Shown: in pieces, positions 1 through 15,100 of the stretch
Layout of the letters: each line of letters begins with the position of its first letter
Numbering within the stretch: position 1 is the stretch's first letter
Assembly (NCBI GenBank): GCA_002118135.1
Contig: BDIU01000261.1
Span: forward strand, 1-64,000
DNA: 64,000 nt
From: Trebouxia sp. TZW2008
Lineage: Eukaryota; Chlorophyta; Trebouxiophyceae; Trebouxiales; Trebouxiaceae
Direction of reading: 5' to 3'
Program-made: the position numbers and the translations under genes
The notes under the pieces: generated by a model
The model's database searches: none
What the model saw: the letters and a program-made list of their open reading frames with translations, nothing else
What the model was told of the DNA's origin: nothing

Positions 1-3022
<3,022 letters not shown>

Positions 3023-3194
3023 TGTCTAGACGTGGTTTGATTGATTGTGGCGTCAATTCTGCAATGCAGCATCAGGCGAGCAATGTACCGTCGATGCCGG
3101 GAATCTGCAGTGCATGCAAGTGCAACTTCATACCGTTTCTGGGACTGTTCACTTGGCCATGAGGCACGTTGCATGCCCTAGCACAGATGGCACA

Positions 3195-3979
3195 CTAGTG
3201 TTGTAGTGCTGTACAAGACTGGACACCTCTCAACTGCAGGATGCACGCGTCGTGTCTGAAGTTGGCATTAATGTTCGTGAATGGCTGTCTTCTTTCATCA
3301 TGCCTGCAAGCTACTGCTGTTGAGGATATACTGCTCCTGAGCAACAGCATCAGGACCAGCATCAAGGTCAGCAGCGGCACGTTGGCTGCAATAGCTTGTC
3401 CACCTGTCTTCGAGACATTGTGCTTTTTTGCGCTGATCAATCCTGTCAAATCTTGTTGATTGCCAAGCTGTTCATGGATCAGCATAAGGGAGTGGCTCCG
3501 AGACCAAGCATGCTGTTTGATGTTGACCAGTTGACCAAGCTGAAGCTGAATCGGCATGCAGATGCATTGCATTAGCAGGACAGCCATCCCGTCCGTAGCC
3601 GCTCTCAGCTCGAGAACGACATTCAGCAGCAGTGGCGTTGCATTGCAGCATTTTATCTCCAACAAACGGTCTCGAACAGGTTATTGTGCATGGACGAAGC
3701 TTTGCGCCGAAGCTTCAGCACCACCTTGACGATGTCGCTTATTGCCCTAATGTCAATTGTGAATGCAGTGCGCCAATTCAGAAGCATCAAAGCCATGACT
3801 TCGAAAGCTGACTTGGAGAAAGTTCCAGTAAGCTTGTGAATGCATGCCTGCATGCAATCAGAGCGTTTAATTCCGGCTTGCGTCAGCAGATCCACAGCGC
3901 TCTTGAGTCCTGCAGACACTTGATGCGAAGCGTCTTGAAGCACAGGCAGCAGTTCACCCAATGCAAAGCCTATGTTCAC
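3195..3979 (-). other. Unassigned open frames, minus strand
   Basis: Two long minus-strand open frames (3653-3979, 108 codons; 3195-3665, 156 codons) overlap in different phases. The first reads like real protein, with helical segments such as GLKSAVDLLTQAGIKRSD and SAFEVMALMLLNW. I recognise no family. They lie between the start of the alanine-rich gene and the first glyoxalase exon, and the second frame could be joined to the first by an unseen intron. They could equally be chance openings in the promoter region. Confidence 0.25.
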
Positions 3980-3994
3980 TATGATGGTTTGCAG

Positions 3995-5173
3995 GGTGTC
4001 TCACAACCTGACCCTGCCACCAAGGACTTCATCTTCCAGCAGGTGCGGCTGGAAAAGCTTTTATTGCTGAAGTTCATGCAGCAGTGGCTCCATTGCCAGT
4101 TTGTGATGCATGCAGACCATGTACAGGATCAAAGACCCCAAAAAATCCCTAGATTTCTACACACGCATCATTGGCTTCAGGTCAGGGCAGTTGGCACTTG
4201 CAATGTGCATCTAGCCAACCTCCAAAAGCTCAGAGAATCAGCAATCTCTGCGCTGGACGTCGGCTTCAACGACTTCATGCATGTATGCTTCGACACTGCA
4301 CCAATCAGCACACTTGACTAGCTTCGAATGATGTATCCTGCACATGGCATGTGTGCCTCGCTCGTGTCCCAATGATTCTGCTGCTTGCAGGCTCATCGAG
4401 AAACTAGACTTCCCAGACAGCAAATTTTCACTATACTTTCTAGGCTATCACGATGCCAAATCAATTCCTGAAGACAGGAAAGAGCGGGTACGCTGAGCAC
4501 ATTTACACCTTCTGCTGCTACAGAGCAAAGCACTCATGTCTATACCTCAACTGCAGGTAAACTGGATGTTTCAGCAGCCAGCAACTTTGGAGCTAACACA
4601 CAATTGGGGGACAGAGTCAGACCCAGAGGCGAAGATGCACAATGGCAATGACAAACCTCAAGGCTATGGTCACATAGGGTACGCACATCCACATTGCAAT
4701 TGACGTCACTCTGAGCTTGCTATGTATGTACTTGCACACGAAGCAACAAACCTGGGCTGCTTCTGCTCACGGCGGCTCCTGTCGTGATGCTCAATGGCGT
4801 GCCTTTTCTTCTGATTTCCTATAGTTGCATATCAGTCCTGCTCTAGGCAGTTGGTAACCTGTGCAACTGTGTCTAGCACCCGTTTGAAATGAGTGAAAGT
4901 GAGTTTGGACTGTGCAGGTTCCATGTGCCTGATGTAGACAAGGCATGTGAGAGGTTTGAGCAGCTTGGAGTGGAGTTTGTCAAGAAGCCAGATGCTGGAA
5001 CAATGAAAGGCCTTGCTTTCATCAAGGTAATGCCAATGCCCAAGTTGATCATCAGAAAGTTCCAAGGCCTGACTTATGACTTTACATGACTTGCTTTGTG
5101 GCTGGTTCTGCAGGACCCAGATGGTTACTGGATTGAGATACTGAATGGAGAAAACTCAAAGAAGCTAGTCTAG
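3995..5173 (+). CDS. GLO1: Glyoxalase I (lactoylglutathione lyase), 5' incomplete
   Basis: This enzyme isomerises the hemithioacetal of methylglyoxal and glutathione to S-lactoylglutathione. It is a metal-dependent VOC-fold enzyme. Six exons join in phase: 3995-4042, 4116-4180, 4391-4487, 4557-4678, 4918-5026 and 5114-5173 (stop TAG). They give 166 residues against about 180 for the family, so the initiator Met and roughly 15 residues lie in an unidentified upstream exon; 3995 follows a TTTGCAG acceptor. The family signatures are ordered: [79 protein letters not shown]. All four metal ligands of the eukaryotic enzyme are visible: the Gln of FIFQQ, Glu of LELTHN, His of GYGHIG and Glu of WIEI. 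This is the short single-domain form and should be active. Confidence 0.93.
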
Positions 5174-6229
5174 ACTTCCTGGGCTGCCTGTACAGACAGA
5201 GGCTCCCATTAGATGCGTAAGGGGAAAGACATTCCTTTTCTAGTCTAAACCTTGTGTGCAAAGGCAAATGCTTGCTTTGGGCTGGCCTGATCAGAGCTGG
5301 CGGCCTTTGGCACTGTGCTCGAATGACCCAGAGCTGTGAGACAATGAGGAGGTCCTCCAGCTTGCAACGCATCACATAACTTGCCGGCAGCGTGCGATCA
5401 GATCTATACATAGCATTTCAGCAATCACATGCTGTTCTTGCCAACATGCTAGCGCAGATGAAGCATTTTGTTGTATTGCCAATAATGGTACCGCCGTGCA
5501 CACAACTCTGGATCACTATCGCATTCCATGGTCATTGTACAAAACTTCACGCATTTCTGTAAGCCCAACAGCTGACGTGACAGACTCAATTCAAACGTTG
5601 TCCATGGACTGCAAGACGCATAGCAGGGTTCGAGATACCAAGCCCTCGAATCCAGACGTTTGTCCATCTTGATTTTAGTCCTGGTCCTCTCAAGGCACAG
5701 TCTAATATTGTACAGACATCAAATGAGCGAAGGCAGGATGCTGCCATTGCTAAGTCAGCACCAAAAAGCTGCAGCATGTCATCAAGTCATGCACACAGAA
5801 TATCACCTTCAGGACACATGACAGGCTTGTGCCAAATGAACGAAATCAGAGCAAAGCAAACCAGCGGGGAGTCACAGATCATCAACACAGCACAAACTCG
5901 ACGCAGCATCAACATAACCTGGCGTACTAGTGCACAGCGCTTTCTGCATGCAAATTGAGATGAGACGCCATGTGGGTATGGTCCTTCTGCTGTTGTTCCA
6001 GACTGTTGGGGCCTATGACCATGGGGGATAGTGGCTGCTGCATGGTCTCTGTGTACGACACACTGTAGGGACCGTCATGATGTGCATGTATGACATGTGA
6101 ACCCTCCCCATGTGAGCCTGCAGCAAACGCACCACATCTCAAGCAAAATCTGTGCATCCACTGCTGTTGCATAGGACAGGTTGAAGCATACCAGCATTGA
6201 GCTGCACACTTGCCATGCACAGCCATCAG
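5174..6229. other. Intergenic region
   Basis: This lies between the 3' end of glyoxalase I and the 3' end of the AT-hook gene (convergent). Only short unrelated open frames are present. I see no gene, RNA or repeat here. Confidence 0.6.
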
Positions 6230-9200
6230 TCATGAGTGCAGCTGAATGTAACGCCACCCTTGCATTACTGATGCAGTGTCAACATTAAAGTACGCCACGT
6301 CAGCACGACAGCCAGCGTGCTTACGTCGATACACTGGCTCATATGACTGAGACACCCCCTGACTTGTCAGCTGAGGCTGCAATGCCCCCTCATGCTGTAG
6401 ACCTTCGCCATCACCTGGCATATCCTGACCAGTCTGCACCGCTGCATCGCCCCAGTACATGCTGCCAGAAGGCACAGCATGCATGGCTGCTGTCACTGCA
6501 GCGCTCAGAGCCCCAGGGAATAGCTGAGGGCCTCCTTCACTCATGCCCAGCCGTATCTGCTGCGCTTGCTGCAGATCGCTGCTTGTCTGCAAACACACCA
6601 GTGAATCACTACAATTAGCACTTTTTGTGTTGCCAGAAGGCACTGCATGCACGGCCGCTGTCATTGCAGCACTGAGTACTCTAGGGAACACAGCTGACAA
6701 CCTGCTGCACCCATGCCAAACGATATCTGCTGTGCTTGCTGCAGATTGCTGCTTGTCTGCAAGTACAACATTGCATGTCTGTGCTTGCCTTTGTGCGTCA
6801 GAATTGGCATACAATGCTTGGTTTTCTGTTGGAGAGTGGGCCCTGGAAGTCCCATCATGCAGCAAATGAGATATGCAGTAGAAGAATTTCACAGTGTCAT
6901 AACAGCGCCAGTGTGCGCCGTTTGAGCCCAGCTTGTTGGCAGTGCATCATCATAATTGCAGGATGTCATTACACTTTCAGCGGCCGCTTGTGTGACAGGG
7001 TTGCTGGCAGGGCAGTCTGGGCAAGCAAAAACTTACAACGTGCTCATCTTGGCGGTCTGAAGCACGCCTGTTTTTGCTTCCCTTGGGCCGGCCGCGCTGC
7101 TTTTTGCTGGCTGGATCCTCATGCTCACCTACATTTAGCCAAAGACATATCACAATGTTACAATGTCTTTAAACTTTTGCTGAACCAAAGTTGCAGCTGT
7201 GATCACCGGAAACCTGGACACAATGCAGATGTTGCCCAACCCATCTGACTGACATCTGAACTGACTGAAGTGCACATGCAACACGCAGCCGTGATGTCAA
7301 AGCAAATGTCGCTGGGCAAAGCGCATACTGCTCGCAGGACGAGCTGAGGCTGAAGACACAGCACTGCATCAAATCAGCTTGATATAGGATTTTCGTGCAT
7401 TGAAGCTGTGGTCAAATTCTGACAAGCCATGCACAGATCCTGCCAGCTTTCTGTTCATTCCACATGACGTGCAGACGCGGCACTGTAGCAGAGAAGCAAA
7501 ACGCTGAGTCATAGCTGAGCACTATCTGGGTCATAGAACCTCACAAGAAGGCATGTAGGTGGTGACTTTGATGATGCAGTATGCTGGCCAGCACCGTTGT
7601 GAAAGCTGATGTCCTGTTGGTGACAAGGGATGGCTGAACAGCAGGCATACCTTCTTCGCGAGGCCTGTTTTTGCTTCCAGGAGGGCGCCCTCTCCTCTTC
7701 TGCCCTGAAGCTATGGCAGCCTGCATGTTCTCCTCATCCTCCACCCGTTTCTGCTCAGCTCGCTGCTTCAGCAGTGCCATGGCGGCTTGCTGCTGACCTG
7801 CGGTCAGGCCCTGTTGTGCTAAGCTTTCCATGGCTAGGGTGCGCTTGTTCTTGCTGCCTGGAGGCCGCCCCCGCCTGCCTGGTACCTTTTCGTGAGGCCC
7901 TGCAAGTCACAAGAGAGTCTCAGGAATGCTGCAGCAGTCAGGCACACTTGGAATCAAGCGGTTGCCTGGCATCTGCTCATATGGCCCTGCCAGTCATGAG
8001 AGGGGGGGCAGACAGTACATTCGCAGTTAAGCTGCAAGTACGACATGCTGTGCTAAGCTTTCCATAGCTAGAGTGCCCTTGTTTCCGCTGCCTGGAGGCC
8101 GCCTTCGCTTGCCTGGCACCTTTTCATGAGACTTTGTGAGTTGCAAGAGAGGGTGTGATGTCACACTTGCAGTCAAGCTTCTGCGTTAATCAGTACGCTG
8201 TCCAGCTGAGCGTCTATGGGATTGTTAACTGCTGCATGCAACACTGCCTGAGCATGTGTGGGGCTGGTCAAACCAAAAAGCAACAGTGAATCATGCCAAA
8301 TGCAGTTGATGGCAACTGACAAGCTTGCCAGACAAGCATGTAGCCTGTAAGACTGCAACCATGTGTGACTCTTTGACTTGTTTCAGACATTAAGCCAGTG
8401 AGTATGCAGGCAACAAGCCATCTGCATCCAGACCTGCTATGCATATGACAGGCTGTCCGTGAGCTGCTGACATGAGTGAAGTGATGCCAGGCAGGCGCCA
8501 CACAAGAGGGGCTATGAATATAGCTCATGCACAGATTCGCAACTATGCCAGAAAACATCATCAAGCAGAGATGTTTGCTGCTTCATAATGATCTGCCTTA
8601 GTTGCAACTCTGCGCATCAGCTGTATGCATTGTTCCTTGTCTGGGAGCGGCAACATGAGCAGCACTTGGAGTAGCTTCTAGGATGCCAGCTTTTGACAGT
8701 TGTTCGACTTGTCCCAGACATCAATTCTATGAGTAGACCGACAGCAAGCTGTCTGCAACCAGATTTGCTATGCCGGTGAGAGGTTGTGTAAACTAATATG
8801 GCAAAGCATCATCAAGCAGACAATCTGCTGCTTCTTGATGTTCTGCCATAGTTGCAAATCTGCATATCAGCTGTACGAAATATTCCACATTCTGTGAGCA
8901 ACAGCAGCATGTGCTTGTAACACACAACACCACGCGCTTGTAGCACACAGCAACAGTATTTACTTGTGGCACGCAACAAGACCAGGCACTTACTTGGAGT
9001 AGCCTCTAGTATGCCAGAAGCAACTGCAGCTACAGTGACAGCTTCCTCTGGTACAGGGTCCACAGGCTGTATGACAGGCTCAAGACCCGCATTCTCGGCC
9101 TTCAACTGCATCGCCTCTAGAGTCTTCTTGTTCTTGCTGCCAGGGGGCCGGCCCCGCTTTTTGGGTGGGGGTGGGGCTAGCAAGGGGTGGTTCTCTAGAC

Positions 9201-10435
9201 CCTCCATGCTGTTTGGATCATCTGACAGTATGCCCGCCTCCTTGAGGAGTGTCTTCCTGTTCTTGCTGCCAGGAGGTCTGCCTCGTGGTCTGCACCAGCA
9301 GTGCACTAGAGTAAGCTAAGGACTGCTTTATTTCCCCAAAAAAAGTCCTTACATCAACCTCTTCTTACTCAGAGGGACCACTGCAGTCAGAATGCAGTGA
9401 CTGGTTACCAATGGCGTCGTCCTTACATCCAGATTGCCCTTACATTGAGTGTCCATACAAAGAGAGTTTACTATAGCTGAAAGCAGTGGCAAGAGCTGAG
9501 AGGTCAACAAAATTAACAGCTGCAAGACAAAAATTGGTTGCTTTGCAGCTCTCGCGCCACAGTGCAATTTCATGTAGTTCTGAGCATCTATGTGGGCAGC
9601 AGCCGTGCACTAGCTGAAAGCCGTGGCAAGAGCTGAGATGTCTACATGATGCCCACAGTCTGACTTTTGGAAGACACGAGTCAGCAGCTTTGCAACTTTT
9701 GCGTCACAGTGCAGAATCACACGCTTCCAAGCACTTGTGTGGGTCTGCAGCCGCTGTGCACTCGCTGTGCTCAATGCAGTTGCAGCAAAGGCATCAGCAT
9801 ATTTGCAGAAAATAAGCCTTGCTGCAGGTGCATAAGGTTTGATTGATTATATGGGTCTGCTAACTTCTCAAGCTTGGTGCAAGCCAAAACAGAGTCACTC
9901 TGATGCGAGTTTGCAGGAAACAGGGCAGATTCAGCTTGTCACTTAGCTTGAGGTATTTGAGATGCACCACTTACTTTCTGAGGTGATCTCCTGGTGACAT
10001 GGCTCCATCTGGCGATGTGACAGGATAGTCTGACCCAGGTCCAGATGATGGGCCCATAGGAGGCCCTGCCTCTAGGTGCTGATTATGGTCCATGGCAGAC
10101 TGAGCATATGCACCAAGGCTAGGCTGAGGGAAGGGCAGAGCTACAATCTCATGTCGCTGATCGCCACCATCGGAGAGCATTGGCTGGGCAGTCTGCTGCT
10201 GAATGTACATGTTGGAGACCTGAGGGTGGTGGTAGCGATCTGCATTGTGAGGCGCATGCTGGCTGCTGTGCAGCAGGTGCTGGTGCTGATGCTGTGAGTC
10301 AGTCTGAACATAGTTGCCATCTTGGTCTATCTGATGGCCCTGGTGATGGTGCATGCCCGGTTGCAGAGATGTTTGCGGCACGTATGTGCCTCCCATTGCT
10401 GGCTGCATAGGGTGTAGGTGACCTTGAGCTTGCAT
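6230..10435 (-). CDS. AT-hook DNA-binding protein
   Basis: This is a putative chromatin or transcription factor that would bind the minor groove of AT-rich DNA. Exons join in consistent phase. The first is about 9975-10435 (Met at 10435), rich in His/Gln/Pro, ending at an AA|GTAAGT donor. Exon about 9000-9297 carries two AT-hooks (PRGRPPGSKNRK and KKRGRPPGSKNKK). Exon about 7652-7902 carries two more (RRGRPPGSKNKR and RRGRPPGSKNR) around a charged helical segment of about 45 residues. Exon about 7030-7128 has a variant hook (RGRPKGSKNRR). The last exon, about 6230-6592, is Ala/Gln-rich with LSAAVTAAMHAVPSG and ends at the stop at 6230. GRPPGSKN is the canonical AT-hook core. Decayed copies of two of its exons lie in its introns (8045-8130 and 6610-6760). 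The start Met is a choice: the frame stays open upstream to 10669. Targets are unknown. Confidence 0.75.
6610..6760 (-). pseudogene. Duplicated 5' part of last AT-hook-gene exon
   Basis: About 150 bp is closely similar to the start of the functional last exon at 6440-6592. Both begin after a TTTGCAG- or CTTGCAG-like acceptor with ACAAGCAGC and both contain VTAAMHAVPSG or MTAAVHAVPSG. The middle of this copy is frame-altered. It sits just upstream of the real exon in the last intron. Confidence 0.6.
8045..8130 (-). pseudogene. Decayed duplicate AT-hook exon
   Basis: The minus strand reads KVPGKRRRPPGSGNK and then TLAMESLAQH. This parallels KVPGRRGRPPGSKNK and TLAMESLAQQ in the functional exon near 7800-7900. 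The hook core is damaged (RRRPPGSGN instead of RGRPPGSKN). Confidence 0.6.
8170..8650. repeat. Dispersed repeat with foldback hairpin
   Basis: This is similar to 1000-1440 along its length, ending in a hairpin at about 8538-8606 (CAACTATG...CTTAGTTG arms around ACATCATCAAGCAG). A further partial copy, mainly the hairpin, lies at 8795-8860. It is non-coding and inside AT-hook gene introns. Confidence 0.6.
8690..8910. repeat. Partial copy of the foldback repeat
   Basis: This contains AAAGCATCATCAAGCAG followed by GCTGCTTCTTGATGTT, the two hairpin arms, plus a short piece of flanking sequence shared with 8430-8650 and 840-985. Confidence 0.55.
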
Positions 10436-12057
10436 CTTGGGATCACTCCAGAGATGGGTGTGCAGGGCCTGAACACCAGCAGCCGACTTATGTGCGGTGC
10501 CACGCACAGCATTCACACAGAGTGTTTCCGAGTCACTGGGGGCCACGGCCTTGACAACGTACCGCAGACGCTGGCACGCCTGACTTGACTTGTCAACTGT
10601 ACGTTGTGACGCTAAACAGGCTGCTGCAGCGGTTGCTTCGCAACGAAACATATTGCAACAAAGGCACACCGGTCACAGATCGACGCTGCGCGCCGGCTAG
10701 TCGAAGCACGCTTGAGTCGAACGTTGAGCTGCCGTTGCCAAAGACCCGACTGCTAACTATGAAGCTATAGCCAAACTCACCGGAAACAGTGGACAGCGCA
10801 GACAACGCACGCAAGTGCCGCGGCGTAACAGCTGAGAAGGATGTAGAGGAGGTCCTGGCTGTGTCAAGCTGTCTGCTCCGGTCTTCAATGCTTCAAAGCT
10901 TTTTTATAAGAATAAGGCAAAGCGCTTTGCCAAAGAAAGCAGAAAACTTTTATGCGGCCTTTCCTGTTTAAGTGGCATTTGTTGTCGGCAAGAAACGAAT
11001 AATGGCATTCCTTTTTCTTGTTTTCACCTCAAATATTGCGCAATATAAAGTGAAGCAGTCACAGCACTATAACAGCAGCAAAATAGTGGATGACAAGGAC
11101 GCATCACACCAAGGGCACACGAGTTGTGCATGATAGTCAAGCTTTGTGTCTACGCAAGGTTCTGTGCTGCTCCATTTCTCTGCTCTACATCAGATCACGA
11201 AGCTGAGCAGTGAATGCTGAGATGACAAAACTCATTGTTGACGTTCAAACATGACCTTTGAAACAGGATACTCTCTACACGCTGCAAGCATTTTGCAACA
11301 TTTTGTTGCCTGTCTGATGAGCTGTCACAATGCCAAATGACGTCAAGTTAATTTGGCCACATGAGTACACATCTCCGATTGCCACGCATAAGGTGCAAAT
11401 GTTGTTGACAGTCTGCAGACGTCATGCTCAACAATGTATCAAAAGTATACGCCATGACTGATACAGCAGACAGCAGACAGCGCTGGCTGCAACATCAGTC
11501 TCAATTTCAACAGCTTCCCTGCTTTTAACAGCCCTGATGATGGCTGTTCAAAGACAGTTCCTCTGCGACTCTGCTAAGATCATGCCAGGCCTAATCAATT
11601 GGCAGCCATGAACAAACACTGTGGTGTTCCCATGTTGAAAATTAGAAGCCAGTGCAGAATATGTCAATGAGGTCAAGCGTCTCTGCTTCGTTTCACCACT
11701 TTAACAACTTGGAAGCCAGTAAAGAGTATGTCAATGAGGTCAAGCGTCTCTGCTTCGTTTCACCACTCTAACAGGAATGCCACCTTTTGGAGCCAATGTG
11801 ATGCCTTGCTTGAGGATGAGAGGCTCAGGGCAGCTGTCAGCCAGCTGAAATGTCAAGTCCTGGTAGATTCTGACCAGAGCTATGACAACTTCCTCAACTG
11901 CAGTGCAAAGCAGCAGCTACAGAATGAGATGTTTAGCATATGCAAAGCACAATGCATCACAGGCTAGGGGCAAACCCAGAGACACTTGGCAGACGGCGTG
12001 TATAAGGACCTCACCTCCCTTCCTGCTCAAAACAAATGGTTCAGGACAACACACCAA
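10436..12057. other. Intergenic region with a short tandem duplication
   Basis: This holds the 5' region of the AT-hook gene (GC-richer, 10436-10900) and then AT-richer sequence. At 11642-11770 a unit of about 64 bp (GAAGCCAGT...TCAATGAGGTCAAGCG...TTTCACCACT) is repeated twice. It is followed by a plus-strand open frame (11728-11967) containing CDALLEDERLRAAVSQL. That frame reads like protein, but no start, splice partners or family could be assigned. Confidence 0.45.
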
Positions 12058-12150
12058 ACTGGTTGGAGACAGTTGATTGCTCCAGTATGTACCTAGCTGG
12101 GCCTGCTGAGCTTGTCTAGCACACGTCTAGAATGAATGACATGAAATGAT
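12058..12150 (+). repeat. Dispersed repeat shared with 59320 region
   Basis: It begins ACTGGTTGGAGACAGTTGAT and continues with GGGCCTGCTGAGC...TAGAATGAATGA. A close copy in the same orientation lies at 59316-59405. It overlaps the proposed last codons of the P450 gene on the other strand. Confidence 0.65.
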
Positions 12151-15100
12151 AATGCATCAATGGTTGCTGACGATGTCCTCTGTGTAAGCCTGCTGGTGAT
12201 GCCAAGCCTGCAAGTGCTGACAACGACAGGAAGAGGGCAGCGCCAGATACCTTTACACAGTATCAGACAAGTCCAGAAGGCACAGCAAGCGCAGGCCGAC
12301 TTCTGTAGCAGATGCATAGACAGCATGGCCTTCACAGCAGCTTCTCATACAGCGGCAGATATGCCATGACAGGTACATATTTGAAGCTTGATGCTACTGC
12401 TGCAGGAGATTGCCCTAAACACCCATGACACTGCCAAGCAACAATTCCTGCACTTGCAGGTCAGGCTAACCTGGTTTGTGATCTACAGAGCAAACTAGCT
12501 GACGCATACACCTGCCAGCTTGCTACCAATGCACATGTGCTGCTGCAGCAAAATGTCCTGAATGTGATGTATGTTGCCAAGCAACAATTCCTACACTTGA
12601 AGGTCAGTTTGACATGTTTCAATATGCAGTGCAAATAGCCTGATGCACAAACCTGCTAGCTTTATACCAATGCACATGCGTGGCCCCACTCCAAAAGGCA
12701 GATAGGCTAAGCCACCAGTGCGGTCACCGCCTGTCTCATCCCCAATCCACCTTTCAGGCTTGAAGGAATCAGCATCTTGCCACCACCTTTCGTCATGGTG
12801 CATGGTGTATGAGCTGACGTGTACCAGTGTACCCTTTGGTACAGCGTACCCTCCAATCTGCAATTATGTGCTGAAAAAGGTTGACTGGAGTCAACAACCT
12901 GAAGCGCAGCTTCTGTGCAATTGTGCAGATAAGGGTTGCTGACAACAAACTTCTGCCAAAAGTGCATGCTGCAAAGCCACGTGAAGCAAATTGAAACCAA
13001 TCTCAGCGGTACAACAGCCGGTTTGTATTTGCAGCCTTGCAAGTGGCAGATGCCAAGCTTGAGTTGCATGCAATGACATAACATGCAGCTTCAAAGGGGC
13101 TTGGCTACAGTTTAGAGCGACAGCTCAGACAATGCGTCTTTGTGCTTGCTTGATTGAAATATGCACATTTTCACCCGCCAAGCAAATGTCAGATGTGTGG
13201 GTTCTGTATAGACCTGTGAAGCAATGTACTGCATTGCATCTGTCACATGATATGGAGCGACTGCTCAAAGCATGCATCTTTCTGCTTTCATGACTCATAC
13301 TTACACACCATTGCCTGCGAGATCACACTCATAATGTGAAGTAGTTTGAGAGAGCGTTGGAGACCATGTGAGAAAATATGAGACTTACATGAGTGCCTCT
13401 GGTGTTGATGCTCAAATAATGCACACATCCTTTGCAAACCAAGTCTCACCTCAGTGTCTTTTGTGTTGATCCGTGAGAAGAAGGCCAAGGGGCCAACCAG
13501 GCGCAGAACCTCCTTCAGGACAGCTGATGCAAATGGAAACTGTCCCAAGTCCTCATAGCTGATCTGTTTCTTGGACCCATCAACCTCGTGCAGCAGCTTC
13601 TGCTGTGCTCCTGGGTGCTTGGAGAGCATGTAAACGCACTGAGACAGCACCACTGCAGTGGTCTCATAGCCAGCTAGCATAATGAGACTAGCCTGCGAGG
13701 CTATCTGCCTGCACCAGACACAATTTGATATGAGCTATTGAGTGGATCTGAGGCTAATTGCAGTTGGGACCACTGTCAGCTGTGCTATGCTGTGTCATGC
13801 TGTGCTGAGCTGACTGCCCATGTGACTGCACTCAACAGATTTTGGTGCAGATGCAAATCCTTTGACAGCAGCCACACTGCGGTTGACACAGCCAACTTGC
13901 CAATACACATACTATAGTACTCCGTGCATGCTTCCTCGGTGCAAGAGACAAAGCAACAGATGCCCTGGCCAGGTGTCACATTGTAAGCGTGCAACAAGAG
14001 ATCTCATAAAGGTGTCATCGTGCTGTGACAGAAAGCAGTTGTCAACAGGGCTATCAGCGTCAGGCACAGCTTGAGCAATACTTACAAGTCAGTGAGAGTT
14101 GTTCCAGTGGCTTTGTTGTTGGCTTTGAGCAGCACTGGTAGAATGCTGTTAGCTGCAGGCTTAGCGTCCTGCATGATACATGTTCATTGCACAAAAAAGG
14201 GGCCCAGTGGTGGCATACAACTTCTCTCAGCAGGATTTGAATCATCCTATTAGGTGAGGTGAGACTCATGCGTTGAGAAACTTGTCTGTCCTATGTGGCA
14301 ACAGATACAGTATGATACACAGCACACAGCATGGGTCCAGCAGCTTTCCTCTGAGGAGACGTTGTGCGGAAGCTCAGATAAACAATGTTGGGGCAGCATG
14401 AATGTGCAACTATCAGATCACTGCAGCTCAACATACAGAGTCATGACAGCCAGAATGCTGGAAAGCATCAGAACCAGCCAGGTAATACCAGCATGAATGC
14501 TTTACATGTTGAGGAACTGTTTTTGTCAGAGCCGCACATGCATTGCTGCAAGTCTGCAAAGCATAATGGTGTGTACGTGTACAGGGATTGTCCCCACAGC
14601 AAGGCAGGCTGAAGCATCACCTTGTAAAAGTTGTTTTGGTCTCTCCTGAACCAGAGCCAACTTGTGGATATCTTACGGTCGCCTGCCGCATTCTGTATGA
14701 ATAACATGATGTAGTCAAGGTAAACAAACATTCAGCGGTGCGGGCAAAGCGAGTCAAGACAGAACTTCTTGTCAGTAAAATCTTCCATTTCTGATGCTCT
14801 CAACATGTCTGCCCCGGCAGGATCAATTGCTTGAAACAGGATTAGATGTACAGCAACAACATTTGAACAGCAGGTGACAGTAACTTGGCTGAAATTGAAT
14901 GCTAAGTCTCTTTGCAGATTGCAGTGTTGTGAAGCTCTACAGAAGTTGCAGGCACAGGCTCAGACGATGTGCCAAACATGGATCTGGATTGCTGCAGTCA
15001 CACATGCTCCCCCTGTGCAAGACACCAAGTTTGCATTCAGTTCATTCGATTATGCCATCAGTTGCGCAACAGAGGATCTCGTTATGGCACCCAACTGGGC

